This document shows positions 44,606 to 54,352 of a stretch of 64,000 bases of DNA, one piece after another. The stretch is from Tillandsia leiboldiana (Eukaryota > Streptophyta > Magnoliopsida > Poales > Bromeliaceae), in contig CM055076.1 in assembly GCA_029204045.2 (NCBI GenBank), positions 18,292,269 to 18,356,268 of the forward strand. Reading direction: 5' to 3'. The first letter of the stretch is position 1. Each line of letters starts with the position of its first letter. Position numbers and translations under genes: made by a program. Below the pieces are notes generated by a model. The model worked only from the letters and a program-made list of their open reading frames with translations. It was not told where the DNA came from and ran no database searches.

Positions 44606-46332
44606 ATGCCTCCCAGGCGGCGGATTTCCACCCGGGGTACCCCTACACCCCCGGAGGGGCCGGAGCAGTCCGGACCTTCAGAGATTGCCGAGTTGAGGGC
44701 CATGGTGGCCCAGCTGGCGGAAGGTCACCGCCGGCAGGAGCAGAGGTTCGAGCAGCTGCTTGCTCAGGTTGGGGCACCTCCCCCTACTACTGCTGAGGCC
44801 CCCGTACCACCAGCTGTACCACCGACTATACCGCTTGTGCCTGCGGCACCATCCTCGGGCAGCGGGGCCCCGGGAGCGATCCGACCTTTGACCCCCGCGG
44901 AGGAGCAGGAGTTCACTGATAAACTCACCCTTTTCTGCAAGCGGGGACCGCCTAGATTTTCGGGGCGGAGCACTCACCCTTGGGAGGTTGGGACTTGGCT
45001 TTCAGCAATGGAGAAGTTGTTCCGAGACTTCTTCATCGACCAGAAGTATAGGATGCACATGGCTGTGCATTGCCTGGACGGGGATGCTGATACGTGGTGG
45101 CGTCGGGTGGAGCCCCTGGAGTTTCAGATCACCCGGTAGCTACCTTGGTCTGAGTTCAGGAGGATGATTCTGGATACGTACTTTTCTACCAGCGTGAAGA
45201 AAAAGATGGAGGATGATCTGAAGAATCTCCAGCAAGGCGACCGGTCGGCATGGGACTACTTCCAGGAATTTTCGCGACTGCTCAACTGCGTTCCCTATGT
45301 CGCTAGGGACGGACCCCATCAGGTGGAGCTGTTTGAGACGGGCCTGCGCCCAGAGGTTTATACCTCGGTACATGCACAGAGGCTACAGACCCTGGAGGAG
45401 GCAGCAGAGCATGCACAGTGGGTCGAGAGGGGAGACCACGTCGTCGCCAGGCGTGGAGGCTTGGTTGCTCAGGGTTCTGACAGGAAGCGACCAGCGCAGG
45501 ATGACGGGGGACAGGCTAGTTCCTGGAGGCCGCCCCGACCGCCACCGCCTCAGTTCACGGGCCGTGGACGTTCGGATCGGCGAGGGCCTGGTGGATCTCA
45601 GAGGCCCCCACGACAGCAGCAGCACTCCCAGCCGCAGAGGTCACAGTCGCGGCAGCAGGGACCTCAGGGGCAGAGGCAGCAGCAGCAGCAGGCGAGGCAG
45701 CCCCAGTCTACGGTTAAGTGCATTTTCTGCAAGGGTCAGCATGCTGCGGATACATGTGATTTGAGGTTTGGCCGCTGTTACCGGTGCGGACAGTCAGGCC
45801 ATGTTCGAGCTACTTGCCCTTATGCGCCATTGACGACTCCTTCCTCGGCATCTGCTCCTTCTGCGCCCCAGCAGCGATCCTATGCCCTAGCGAGCAGGGC
45901 TCCTTCCTCCCATCCAGCAGACTACCAACCACCAGCGCAGAGCGGGCGGGTCTATGCCGCCCATGTTGAGGACTCCCTGGCAGCCGACCACGTGGTGACA
46001 GGTATCATTTTACTTTCTGGCAGTAGAGCTCGCACTTTATTTGATACCGGTGCATCACATTCTTTTATCAGTAGAGCATTCGCATTATCCCTTGGACTAG
46101 AGTTAGGTCGGTTGCCACATGCATTAGAGGTACAGATTCCGGAGCATACTTTGCGTGTAGAGGAGTGTTGTTGGTCTTGCCCTGTACAGATCGAGTCGTG
46201 GATCTTGCCAGCGGACCTGATGGTCCTGAGTCAGTTGCGAGACTTTGATATGGTACTTGGGATGGACTGGCTGACTCGCTATTATGCGACTATTGACTGT
46301 GCCGCGAGGACGGTGACTTTTAGCGAGCCAGG
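44606..46332 (+). pseudogene. Element G gag and protease, one nonsense codon, cut by element H
   Basis: The start ATGCCTCCCAGGCGGCGG matches the gag start of C. The capsid-like domain runs to about 45400 with the WLSAMEKLFRDFF and WWRRV motifs. A TAG codon at 45137-45139 interrupts it, but the same phase stays open on both sides. A basic, Gln-rich stretch, a CCHC knuckle (CYRCGQSGHVRATC at about 45775) and the protease (LFDTGASHSF at about 46035, then VLGMDWL at about 46255) follow. The frame ends at the target duplication CCAGG at 46328-46332 and resumes at 57227 in the same phase. Confidence 0.93.
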
Positions 46333-46719
46333 TGTAATAGCCGCTAGTTTAAATATTTTAAGGGTCTACTTTTGGTTCGTTATTTCCGCTTTTCGTTTCG
46401 GGGGGATTGGGGGATGATCGAATAATTCCTTGTTTCCGGACAGACCGTCGGGGCCCGCGGGTATTTTTAGTTAATAGGGCTTGCGAAACGGAGAGTGGCG
46501 GCGAAAACGGTTTTGAATTCCGACGCCGGAATCTCCCGGAATAAATTCCGGAAGGTAACTAACGGTTCAGATGGATAACGCGGTTTTTCAGACAGACCGG
46601 ACTCTAGTTCGCACCTGATTTGGACCCGTTTTAACTTGAACTGGGTTGATTTCCCATTCCCTAATTTAACCGCTCCCGCCACCTTAATCACTCCCGTTAT
46701 TTTTTTTTCCCCGTCGTAC

Positions 46720-46910
46720 AACTCCCCATAACTACCCACAACTCCCCTAACTACCCGCAACTTCCCATAACTACCCACAACTCCCCTAACTACCCGCAAC
46801 TTCCCGTAACTACCCACAACTCCCCTAACTACCCGCAACTTCCCGTAACTACCCACAACTCCCCTAACTACCCGCAACTTCCCATAACTACCCACTCCCC
46901 ATAACTACCC
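46720..46910. repeat. 39-bp minisatellite, about four to five units, H 5' LTR
   Basis: The unit contains CCCACAACTCCCCTAACTAC and CCGCAACTTCCCRTAACTA. The period is a multiple of three, which creates a spurious repeated reading frame on the minus strand. The copy in the 3' LTR is at about 54740-54930. Confidence 0.92.
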
Positions 46911-47261
46911 ACTCCCCATAACTAACCAATTCCCCAACCCCCGCAACTCCCCACAAGCCCCTACGTACGAGACCCCACTTCCCCAACCTTTCTGTTTCCC
47001 AAAACCAAACCCTTCTGCTTCCTCACCGACGGCGCGGAGGACCCAAGAGGCGAGACCAAGGAAGGAGAAGGAGGCGTCCTCACATTCCTTGTAGCCGAAC
47101 GCGCAGGATCGGATCGCCTCTCCCTCCGACAACCGAGGTGAGCACGCTAGGGTTTTGCCTTCTCGCCCCGTTCTTGGTTGGAGCGGACGAGAGGGGGGGG
47201 GGGGGGGAAAGGAAAAAGAAAGGGGTATGGGCATCGCCGGAATCCGGCGCGCACGGCGGCT

Positions 47262-47806
47262 CCGCATGCGGACTGCCGCATGCGGGCGCCGCCACTTGCG
47301 GGCGGCACCGCATGCGGACTGCCGCATGCGGGCGCCGCCGCTTGCGGGCGGCGCCGCATGCGGGCTGCCGCTTGCGGGCGGCACCGCATGCGGGCTGCCG
47401 CATGCGCGCCGCCACTTGCGGGCGGCACCGCATGCGGGCTGCCGCATGCGGGCGCCGCCGCTTGCGGGCTGCCGCATGCGGGCGCCCCCGCATGCGGGCG
47501 CGCCGCTTGCGGGCTGCCGCATGCGGGCGCCCCCGCATGCGGGCGCGCCGCTTGCGGGCGCCTCCGCATGCGGGCACGGCCGCTTGCGGGCTGCCGCATG
47601 TGGGCGCCGCCGCTTGTGCGCCGCCGCATGCGGGCGCCGCCGCTTGCGGGCGCCTCCGCATGCGGGCACGGCCGCTTGCGGGCTGCCGCATGTGGGCGCC
47701 GCCGCTTGTGCGGCCGCCGCATGCGGGCGCCGCCGCTTGCGGGCACCGCCGCATGCGGGCGCCGCCGCTTGCGGGCACCTTCGCATGCGGACGGCCGCAC
47801 GCTGTT
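47262..47806. repeat. GC-rich minisatellite of about 30 bp with GCATGCGGGC and GCTTGCGGGC half-units, H 5' LTR
   Basis: Half-units GCCGCATGCGGGC and GCCGCTTGCGGGC alternate for about 545 bp. The 3' LTR array (about 55279-55723) is about 90 bp shorter. Several long reading frames in all phases come from this array and are not genes. Confidence 0.95.
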
Positions 47807-48109
47807 AGTACACCGCCCAGCCGTGCGGGGCCAGGCACGTACCTGTGCGTATTATACGCAAGGTGAGAGGGCGCCGGGCGCTCTAATCATTAGTCTGACA
47901 AAGCCTTAAGTTGCTGACTCCTATATGACAGATTCGTGTAGGTCCGGGCGGGCACCCGAGACGCGAGAGAACCTTACATCAGTCAGGAACGCGACAACAA
48001 GGTGGGTTTACGGCCGAGGCTGAGTATTGTGTTGGTAATCCGAAAGGGACTTTTATTATTAATCGGCACTAACACTGATGGTTTCTATGATGTACTACCT
48101 TACCCCGTG

Positions 48110-48170
48110 ACATGGTGACATGGTTACTTGGTTACATGGTTACTTGGTTACTTGGTTACTTGGTTACTTA
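48110..48170. repeat. Short tandem TGGTTACT/TGGTTACA repeat, H 5' LTR
   Basis: About seven units of 8-9 bp; duplicated in the 3' LTR at about 56037-56097. Confidence 0.88.
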
Positions 48171-48317
48171 TGCTCGAGTTGCGACACGCGCACCCGCGGT
48201 TTGGCCACCGCAAAGGGTGCTCTTTTCCGGAAAGGCGGTCTTTGACCCGTGTTACCCCACGAGGTGACGTAGTGGGGGGCCCCTGACCGCTGGGGGGTCT
48301 GAGGCAGCGAGGTGCGA

Positions 48318-48468
48318 GCTGTGGGACTGCCGGGATTGGATCCCGATGTAGTCAGGTGTGAGACCGCCGGGATTGGATCCCGACGCGGTCAGGTGTGGGA
48401 CTGCCGGGATTGGATCCCGATGTAGTCAGGTGTGAGACCGCCGGGATTGGATCCCGACGCGGTCAGGT
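48318..48468. repeat. 37-bp tandem repeat, four units in an alternating pair, H 5' LTR
   Basis: The units contain CCGGGATTGGATCCCG, itself an inverted repeat (CGGGAT/ATCCCG), followed alternately by ATGTAGTCAGG and ACGCGGTCAGG. The copy in the 3' LTR is at about 56247-56395. Confidence 0.92.
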
Positions 48469-49307
48469 GTTACAGGTGTTACCGGGGTTACAGGTGCTAC
48501 AGGTGGTACAGGTGGTTGCGAGTTACCATTACGAGTAGAGCGGTTGTTCCGGCTAGCCTTACTTTGTGGCTTGGTATTACTTTACTGCTTTAGTACTATT
48601 TTGATGATAGTGTCGCTGACTACCCACTCTGTGACAGGTACCTCCAGGGGGTAGAGGTAGGCGACGGTGAGGCCGAGTTGGTAGCAGTCGGTCTGAGGGA
48701 GCCCTAGTATGCTGTTTTATTTACCTTCTCTGCATTTCATTCAGAACTGTAGGTTATTGTGTGGTTCTCGATACCCTTGTGGGGTCGTGTGGATGTTGAA
48801 TACTTTCTTCCTGCTTATGCACTACCATTTCCTTTATTGTTCCCGTTGGCCGTTTTCAAAGCAACATGACTAGAAAAGAAAAGAACTTCGAAAACTATCT
48901 TTTAAAATCTGGGTCGTGTGGACCTGTTTTCCAAACCCTGTGGATTTATGGCATCTTTTCAAACTGTCTTCAAAACCTTGGGTCGTGTGGACCTGCTTTC
49001 AAAACTGTGAGTTTATCCTTTCAACTTGATTGGCCACGGGTATTGATTAGTCTTCATGCACCGTACTATTGCGAACTGTTGTGATTAAATGGAAAATGGT
49101 TGCTTGTGTTTGACGGTTGTAATAGCCGCGACGCCGTGCATATACAGAGGAGACTCTGCCCGATTTTCGAGTGAATCTGTATATGCGGCGGGTCTGGGCA
49201 CGCGCCGGGGAAAGAGGTTTCTAAACAAAAAAATTTGTACGCACTTTACGCGTACTTTGAAGTATCGTTTCCGCTAAATAAAACCCCCGGGGCGTGACAG
49301 ATTAAGA

Positions 49308-49319
49308 TGGTATCAGAGA
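49308..49319 (+). other. Primer-binding site of element H
   Basis: TGGTATCAGAGA lies 8 bp after the LTR end. The last base differs from the C, D and G sites. Confidence 0.85.
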
Positions 49320-49513
49320 CTTTGCTTTAATCACAACGGTGACAACCCAACATCCACCAAGAGATCACACTTAACTACGAATAAATGAAATGTGCAGGGT
49401 TTTAAGGGTTAAGACGTGAGAGATCGGGGAGGGGATTTGTAGATAATGTTTCTTTTCTCTCTCAATTTTACGATGATTCATCTAGCAGAGATGAGTGCTA
49501 AGCTTTGGTTGGT

Positions 49514-52500
49514 ATGTCTGTACAGACAATGGTACGGACCAGAGCGTCGGCCGAGGAGGTAGGGACAGATGCGACGACGTCGGCAGCTGCAGAAACCCAG
49601 CTCCTGCGGCAACAATTGAGAGAGATGGCGGGGGAGATGGCGACCCTTACGGATCGTGTGCGTCAATTAACGCAGCAGCAACCGATCGCTCCCGCCACTC
49701 CAGCAGAACCAATTGCACCGGCCGCAGTACCGCAAGCGACAGGTACTGGGGTAGGGGCAACCCCTCTACCGGCGGCAACAGCCGGGCTAGCACATACCCA
49801 AACCACGGCGCCGATGGCAGCACCTGCATCAGCGTTCGTGGGGCCGGCGCCGGGGGCTCTCGGCGGGAGTACCCCCGCGGCCGCCGCCGTTGCCAGGGAA
49901 GGGACGGTTACGCGGGCGGAACGAGAGCGTGTGCGGGCCAATCTGACGGATTTCATGAAGTTCGAACCACCCACGTTCGAGGGGGAGACGACTGATCCCT
50001 GGGTAGTCGAAAAGTGGGTGGGATCGATGGAAAAATTGTTTGAGGACCTACTCATTGAAGACCCCGAACGCGTTCCTCTGGCAGTTCACTTTTTGGAGGG
50101 GAACGCCCGTCTATGGTGGAAGACGGTGCGTCCTGATCCTACCCAGGGCACCGTGCTACTATTGTGGACGACGTTCAAGCAGGAATTGTTTGGGGCCTTC
50201 TTCACAAATAGCATCAAGAAGAAACTGGAGGACGACCTGAACCATATTCAGCAAGGGAACAAGACAGTCATGGAGTATCAGCGCGAATTTGTGCGCCTGG
50301 CCAATTGCGTCCCTTTCGTTATAAGGGATGAACCCCACAAGGCGCAACTATTCGTGGATGGGTTGCGAAGTGATATTTTCCAGGTGGTTCAAGCCGCTGA
50401 CTTGCATACGTTCCAGAAAGTGGTTGACCGGGCCACTATCGTAGAGCGTGGGATTGCCGTTACCCGCGCTAGGAGGGAGGTCCCGGCACAGCATGAAGAT
50501 AGGAAGCGGCAACAGCAGAGCTACGGAGGGGGGTCATCTGCTGGAAGCCGACTTCCCAAGCGGTGGAGGGCACAGTCGGGAGCACGGAGCGCACCTACGG
50601 GAGAGCCGAGGCCAAGAGACGGGCCTTGCGTGATCTGTGGGGGAGCGCATGGAGCGTTGGGATGCTCCCAGAGAGCCAACCATTGCTTCCGTTGCGGTAA
50701 GCAGGGGCACTTCCGCCGCAACTGCCCCCTTACCGTGGGATCAGCCTCCTCTGCCGCTTCCACGCCGTCACCACAATATTTGGGGCGGGGGAAAGCTCCT
50801 ATGGGGTCGGCTTCTAGGCCCCCGGCTACGCGGCGCGAGGAGGATAGGCAACCTCAACCGGGCGGGCGAATTTATTCCATGAACCGCCAGGAATCGGACC
50901 CGCCGGAGCACGTACTTGCAGGTATAACTTCCATTTTAAATTCACGTTCTAGGACCCTCTTTGATACCGGAGCAACGCACTCGTTCATTTCTCGCGAGTA
51001 CGTGTTTTCGCATGACCTCGAGGAAACACCTCTTCAAAGTAGATTGACGGTCCAGACCGCGGGTGGGACGCTGGAGGCGACTACTTTGGTAGCCGCTTGC
51101 CCGATTAAGCTAGGGCGGCTATTTTGCCCTTGGGATTTAATTGTGATTCCCTTGAAGGAGTACGACGTTATTCTGGGCATGGACTGGCTCTCAAGGTACC
51201 AAGCGCTTATTGACTGCGATAAGCGGATGGTACAACTACAAGAACCAAGTTTCCCTAAGAATGCGTACCTAGCGTGCAAAAGCACCCCCTTCCCGGCAGT
51301 CATCTCAGCGACTCGAGCCAGGAGTCTGATAGAGGGTGGGTGTGTAGCCTTCTTGGCATCGGTAGATCTGGTTACTCGACCCTCGACGACACCTTCAGAC
51401 ATCCCGGTGGTGAGGGACTTTCCCGATGTCTTTCCGACGGAGCTGCCTGGGATACCCCCTGAAAGGGAGGTGGTGTTCCCTATTGAACTCTTGCCAGGTA
51501 CTCAACCTATAACGAAGGCACCCTACCGAATGGCCTTCGCGGAGTTGAAGGAGTTAAAAGCGCAGCTGGAAGACCTCTTGGACAAAGGGTTTGTCAGGCC
51601 GAGTGTGTCACCCTGGGGCGCACCAGTGCTTTTCGTACGGAAGAAGGATGGGAGCCTGCGACTCTGTATCGATTACAGAGGAATAAACAAGGTCACGGTG
51701 AAAAATAAGTACCCCTTGCCCAGAATCGACGACCTCTTCGACCAACTACGAGGAGCGACGGTCTTTTCAAAAATTGATCTACAGTCTGGCTACCACCAGC
51801 TCCGGGTTCGGAACGAGGACATTCCGAAGACCGCTTTCCGGACCCGGTATGGCCATTACGAGTTTACGGTCATGCCGTTCGGACTTACGAACGCCCCCGC
51901 AGTCTTTATGGACATGATGAACCGGGTCTTCAGACCATTCTTAGATCGGTTCGTGGTGGTCTTCATCGATGATATACTAATATACTCATCCACCGACGAG
52001 GAGCACGAGGATCACTTACGAACGATTCTCCAAACCCTCAGGGAGCAGAAGCTGTTCGCTAAGCTCAAAAAGTGTGAGTTCTGGCTACGCGAAGTAGGAT
52101 TCCTGGGGCATGTGATCTCGGCAAAGGGAATCGCCGTAGACCCCAAGAAGGTGGAATCGGTGATGGACTGGCAGCCGCCCACAACGGTGACGGAGATCCG
52201 CAGTTTCTTGGGGCTGGCGGGGTATTATAGACGCTTTGTCGAGGGTTTCTCGAAGATTGCGACCCCTCTAAACCGGTTGACCAAGAAAGGAGAAAAGTTT
52301 GTATGGACGGCCAAATGCCAGGAAAGTTTTGAAGAACTCAAAAGAAGGCTAACCGAGGCACCGATTCTTGTACTACCAACACCCGGTGAGGACTATGAGG
52401 TGTACTGCGACGCTTCAAGAATCGGCCTTGGGGGTGTGTTAATGCAGCAGGGGAAGGTAATAGCCTATGCTTCTAGGCAACTAAAGGACTACGAAAGAAA

Positions 52501-54316
52501 CTACCCAACACACGACCTAGAGCTGGCTGCAGTGGTCTTCGTCCTGAAGTTATGGAGACACTATCTCTTTGGTGTCCATTGTAACATCTTCTCAGATCAC
52601 CAAAGTCTTAAATACCTGTTCACACAAAAGGAACTAAACCTGCGGCAGAGACGGTGGCTTGAATTACTGAAGGATTACAACCTAACGATCCAATACCACC
52701 CCGGGAAAGCAAACGTGGTAGCAGACGCTCTGAGCAGGAAGGGGCGACTGGAGGGAGGATCGGTAGGTGCGATAACTGAGCAGAGCGACTTGATCGCAGA
52801 ATTTTCTCGACTAGGGTTGGAAGTAGTGTCAGCGGGCACGGTTGCGCAACTTTTGACTCTGGTAGTCAAGCCAACACTGTTAGAAAAGATTCGAGAGGGA
52901 CAGCAGGCGGACACGCACTTACAGCTCGTAAGAGACAAGATCTCACCGGATCAGGAAGGGGACTTTTCATTAAAAAGCGATGATACCCTACGGTTCCGCG
53001 GGCGGATTTGCGTGCCGGATACCCCGGAATTAAAGAAGGAAATTCTGTCCGAGGCACACAGCGCCCCTTATACAGCGCATCCAGGAGGCACAAAGATGTA
53101 CAGGGACCTCAAGCAGACCTTCTGGTGGCCCAAGATGAAGAGGGATGTAACCCAATTTGTAGCTCATTGCCTGGTGTGTCAACAAATAAAGGCGGAACAC
53201 CAACGACCGGCGGGAAAATTACAACCCTTACCGGTACCGGAGTGGAAGTGGGATCATATCACCATGGACTTTGTCACCGGGTTCCCACGTTCACCACAAG
53301 GACACGACACAATATGGGTTGTGGTGGACCGGCTGACTAAGTCAGCACACTTCCTGCCGATTCACACAACCTGGACCAGAGAGCGGTTGGCTCAAGTCTA
53401 TCTCAGCGAGATAGTGAGACTGCATGGGGTACCGGCATCGATCACATCAGACAGAGACACGCGTTTTGTCTCGAAGTTTTGGCAGAGTCTGCAACAAGCC
53501 TTGGGGACAAAATTGCACTTCAGCACAGCCTTCCACCCTCAGACAGACGGGCAGTCGGAACGAGTGATACAGACACTAGAGGACCTGCTTCGGGCCTGTG
53601 TACTCGATTGGGGAGTCGGTTGGGAGCGATACCTACCACTTGTAGAATTCGCTTACAACAATAGCCACCAGGCCAGCATACTGATGGCACCCTATGAAGC
53701 TTTACACGGGAGACGCTGCCGATCCCCGATCTGTTGGGACGATTTGGGAGAACGAAAGCTCTTGGGACCCGACTTGGTAGAAGAAACAGAAGCGAAGGTG
53801 CGTCTCATCAGACAGCGCTTACTAACTGCCCAGAGTCGACAAAAGAGCTACGCGGATCAAAGACGCCGCGATTTAGAGTTCCAGGTGGGAGAACATGTGT
53901 TTTTGCGGGTCTCGCCGTCCAGGGGAATCAAGCGATTCGGGTTAAAAGGCAAGCTAAGCCCGCGGTTCGTGGGACCATTCGAGATCCTGGAACGGATCGG
54001 CCCAGTGGCTTACCGCCTTGCCCTACCACCGAACCTCAACCGGATTCATGACGTGTTCCACGTGTCGATGCTCAAGAAATACCTCTCCGACCCGTCACAT
54101 GTGCTGGACGTCTCGACACTCGAACTAAAGGAGGACCTAAGTTTCGAGGAAACCCCTGTGCGAATACTAGCAAGAGAAAGTAAGACGCTTCGAAACCGAG
54201 ACATCCCCTATGTGAAGGTGCACTGGAGCAACCACGAGGAGCGGGAAGCGACGTGGGAACTAGAATCGAAGATGAGAGAGGGCTATCCTTATCTCTTTAC
54301 CGCAAATCAGGATTGA
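49514..54316 (+). CDS. Element H gag-pol polyprotein (about 1,600 aa), intact
   Basis: A single frame encodes all proteins needed for retrotransposition, from capsid to integrase, acting in virus-like particles and at the target chromatin. ATG codons at 49514 and 49529 are both possible starts; the second gives MVRTRA, a start common in this family. Numbered from 49514, the order is a Pro/Ala-rich linker (55-130), capsid-like domain (140-310), CCHC knuckle CFRCGKQGHFRRNC at about 391, protease DTGA at about 484, RT with the FIDDIL box at about 818, RNase H (963-1080), integrase finger H1182-H1189-C1219-C1222 and core D1252, D1313, E1349, a GPF motif near 1486, and a C-terminal chromodomain (1545-1594). 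There are no stops or frameshifts. The chromodomain is known to favour heterochromatic targets, which fits its position in a tower of repeats. Confidence 0.97.
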   Translation: MSVQTMVRTRASAEEVGTDATTSAAAETQLLRQQLREMAGEMATLTDRVRQLTQQQPIAPATPAEPIAPAAVPQATGTGVGATPLPAATAGLAHTQTTAPMAAPASAFVGPAPGALGGSTPAAAAVAREGTVTRAERERVRANLTDFMKFEPPTFEGETTDPWVVEKWVGSMEKLFEDLLIEDPERVPLAVHFLEGNARLWWKTVRPDPTQGTVLLLWTTFKQELFGAFFTNSIKKKLEDDLNHIQQGNKTVMEYQREFVRLANCVPFVIRDEPHKAQLFVDGLRSDIFQVVQAADLHTFQKVVDRATIVERGIAVTRARREVPAQHEDRKRQQQSYGGGSSAGSRLPKRWRAQSGARSAPTGEPRPRDGPCVICGGAHGALGCSQRANHCFRCGKQGHFRRNCPLTVGSASSAASTPSPQYLGRGKAPMGSASRPPATRREEDRQPQPGGRIYSMNRQESDPPEHVLAGITSILNSRSRTLFDTGATHSFISREYVFSHDLEETPLQSRLTVQTAGGTLEATTLVAACPIKLGRLFCPWDLIVIPLKEYDVILGMDWLSRYQALIDCDKRMVQLQEPSFPKNAYLACKSTPFPAVISATRARSLIEGGCVAFLASVDLVTRPSTTPSDIPVVRDFPDVFPTELPGIPPEREVVFPIELLPGTQPITKAPYRMAFAELKELKAQLEDLLDKGFVRPSVSPWGAPVLFVRKKDGSLRLCIDYRGINKVTVKNKYPLPRIDDLFDQLRGATVFSKIDLQSGYHQLRVRNEDIPKTAFRTRYGHYEFTVMPFGLTNAPAVFMDMMNRVFRPFLDRFVVVFIDDILIYSSTDEEHEDHLRTILQTLREQKLFAKLKKCEFWLREVGFLGHVISAKGIAVDPKKVESVMDWQPPTTVTEIRSFLGLAGYYRRFVEGFSKIATPLNRLTKKGEKFVWTAKCQESFEELKRRLTEAPILVLPTPGEDYEVYCDASRIGLGGVLMQQGKVIAYASRQLKDYERNYPTHDLELAAVVFVLKLWRHYLFGVHCNIFSDHQSLKYLFTQKELNLRQRRWLELLKDYNLTIQYHPGKANVVADALSRKGRLEGGSVGAITEQSDLIAEFSRLGLEVVSAGTVAQLLTLVVKPTLLEKIREGQQADTHLQLVRDKISPDQEGDFSLKSDDTLRFRGRICVPDTPELKKEILSEAHSAPYTAHPGGTKMYRDLKQTFWWPKMKRDVTQFVAHCLVCQQIKAEHQRPAGKLQPLPVPEWKWDHITMDFVTGFPRSPQGHDTIWVVVDRLTKSAHFLPIHTTWTRERLAQVYLSEIVRLHGVPASITSDRDTRFVSKFWQSLQQALGTKLHFSTAFHPQTDGQSERVIQTLEDLLRACVLDWGVGWERYLPLVEFAYNNSHQASILMAPYEALHGRRCRSPICWDDLGERKLLGPDLVEETEAKVRLIRQRLLTAQSRQKSYADQRRRDLEFQVGEHVFLRVSPSRGIKRFGLKGKLSPRFVGPFEILERIGPVAYRLALPPNLNRIHDVFHVSMLKKYLSDPSHVLDVSTLELKEDLSFEETPVRILARESKTLRNRDIPYVKVHWSNHEEREATWELESKMREGYPYLFTANQD

Positions 54317-54352
54317 GTTTCGAGGACGAAACTCGTTTTAAGAGGTGAGTGG

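Larger units (their letters stand above)
46333..49299 (+). repeat. Element H 5' LTR (2967 bp)
   Basis: It begins TGTAATAGCCGCTAGTTT and ends CCCCGGGGCGTGACA. It is a patchwork of minisatellites at 46720-46910, 47262-47806, 48110-48170 and 48318-48468, with a poly-G run at 47193-47207 and a U5 hairpin at 49138-49185 (arms GCATATACAGA and TCTGTATATGC). No obvious TATA box was seen. Confidence 0.96.

Noticed and set aside
46720..46910. Possible CRISPR-like array
   Set aside because: Units are directly adjacent without unique spacers, in a plant LTR; it is a minisatellite.
46905..47909. Several long overlapping reading frames (200-290 codons) on both strands of the H LTRs, also at 54925-55836
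   Set aside because: They are produced by the GC-rich minisatellite, whose half-units lack stop codons in all phases. Products are repeats of Arg-Met-Arg, Cys-Gly and Ala-rich strings without a domain, and their length changes with array length.
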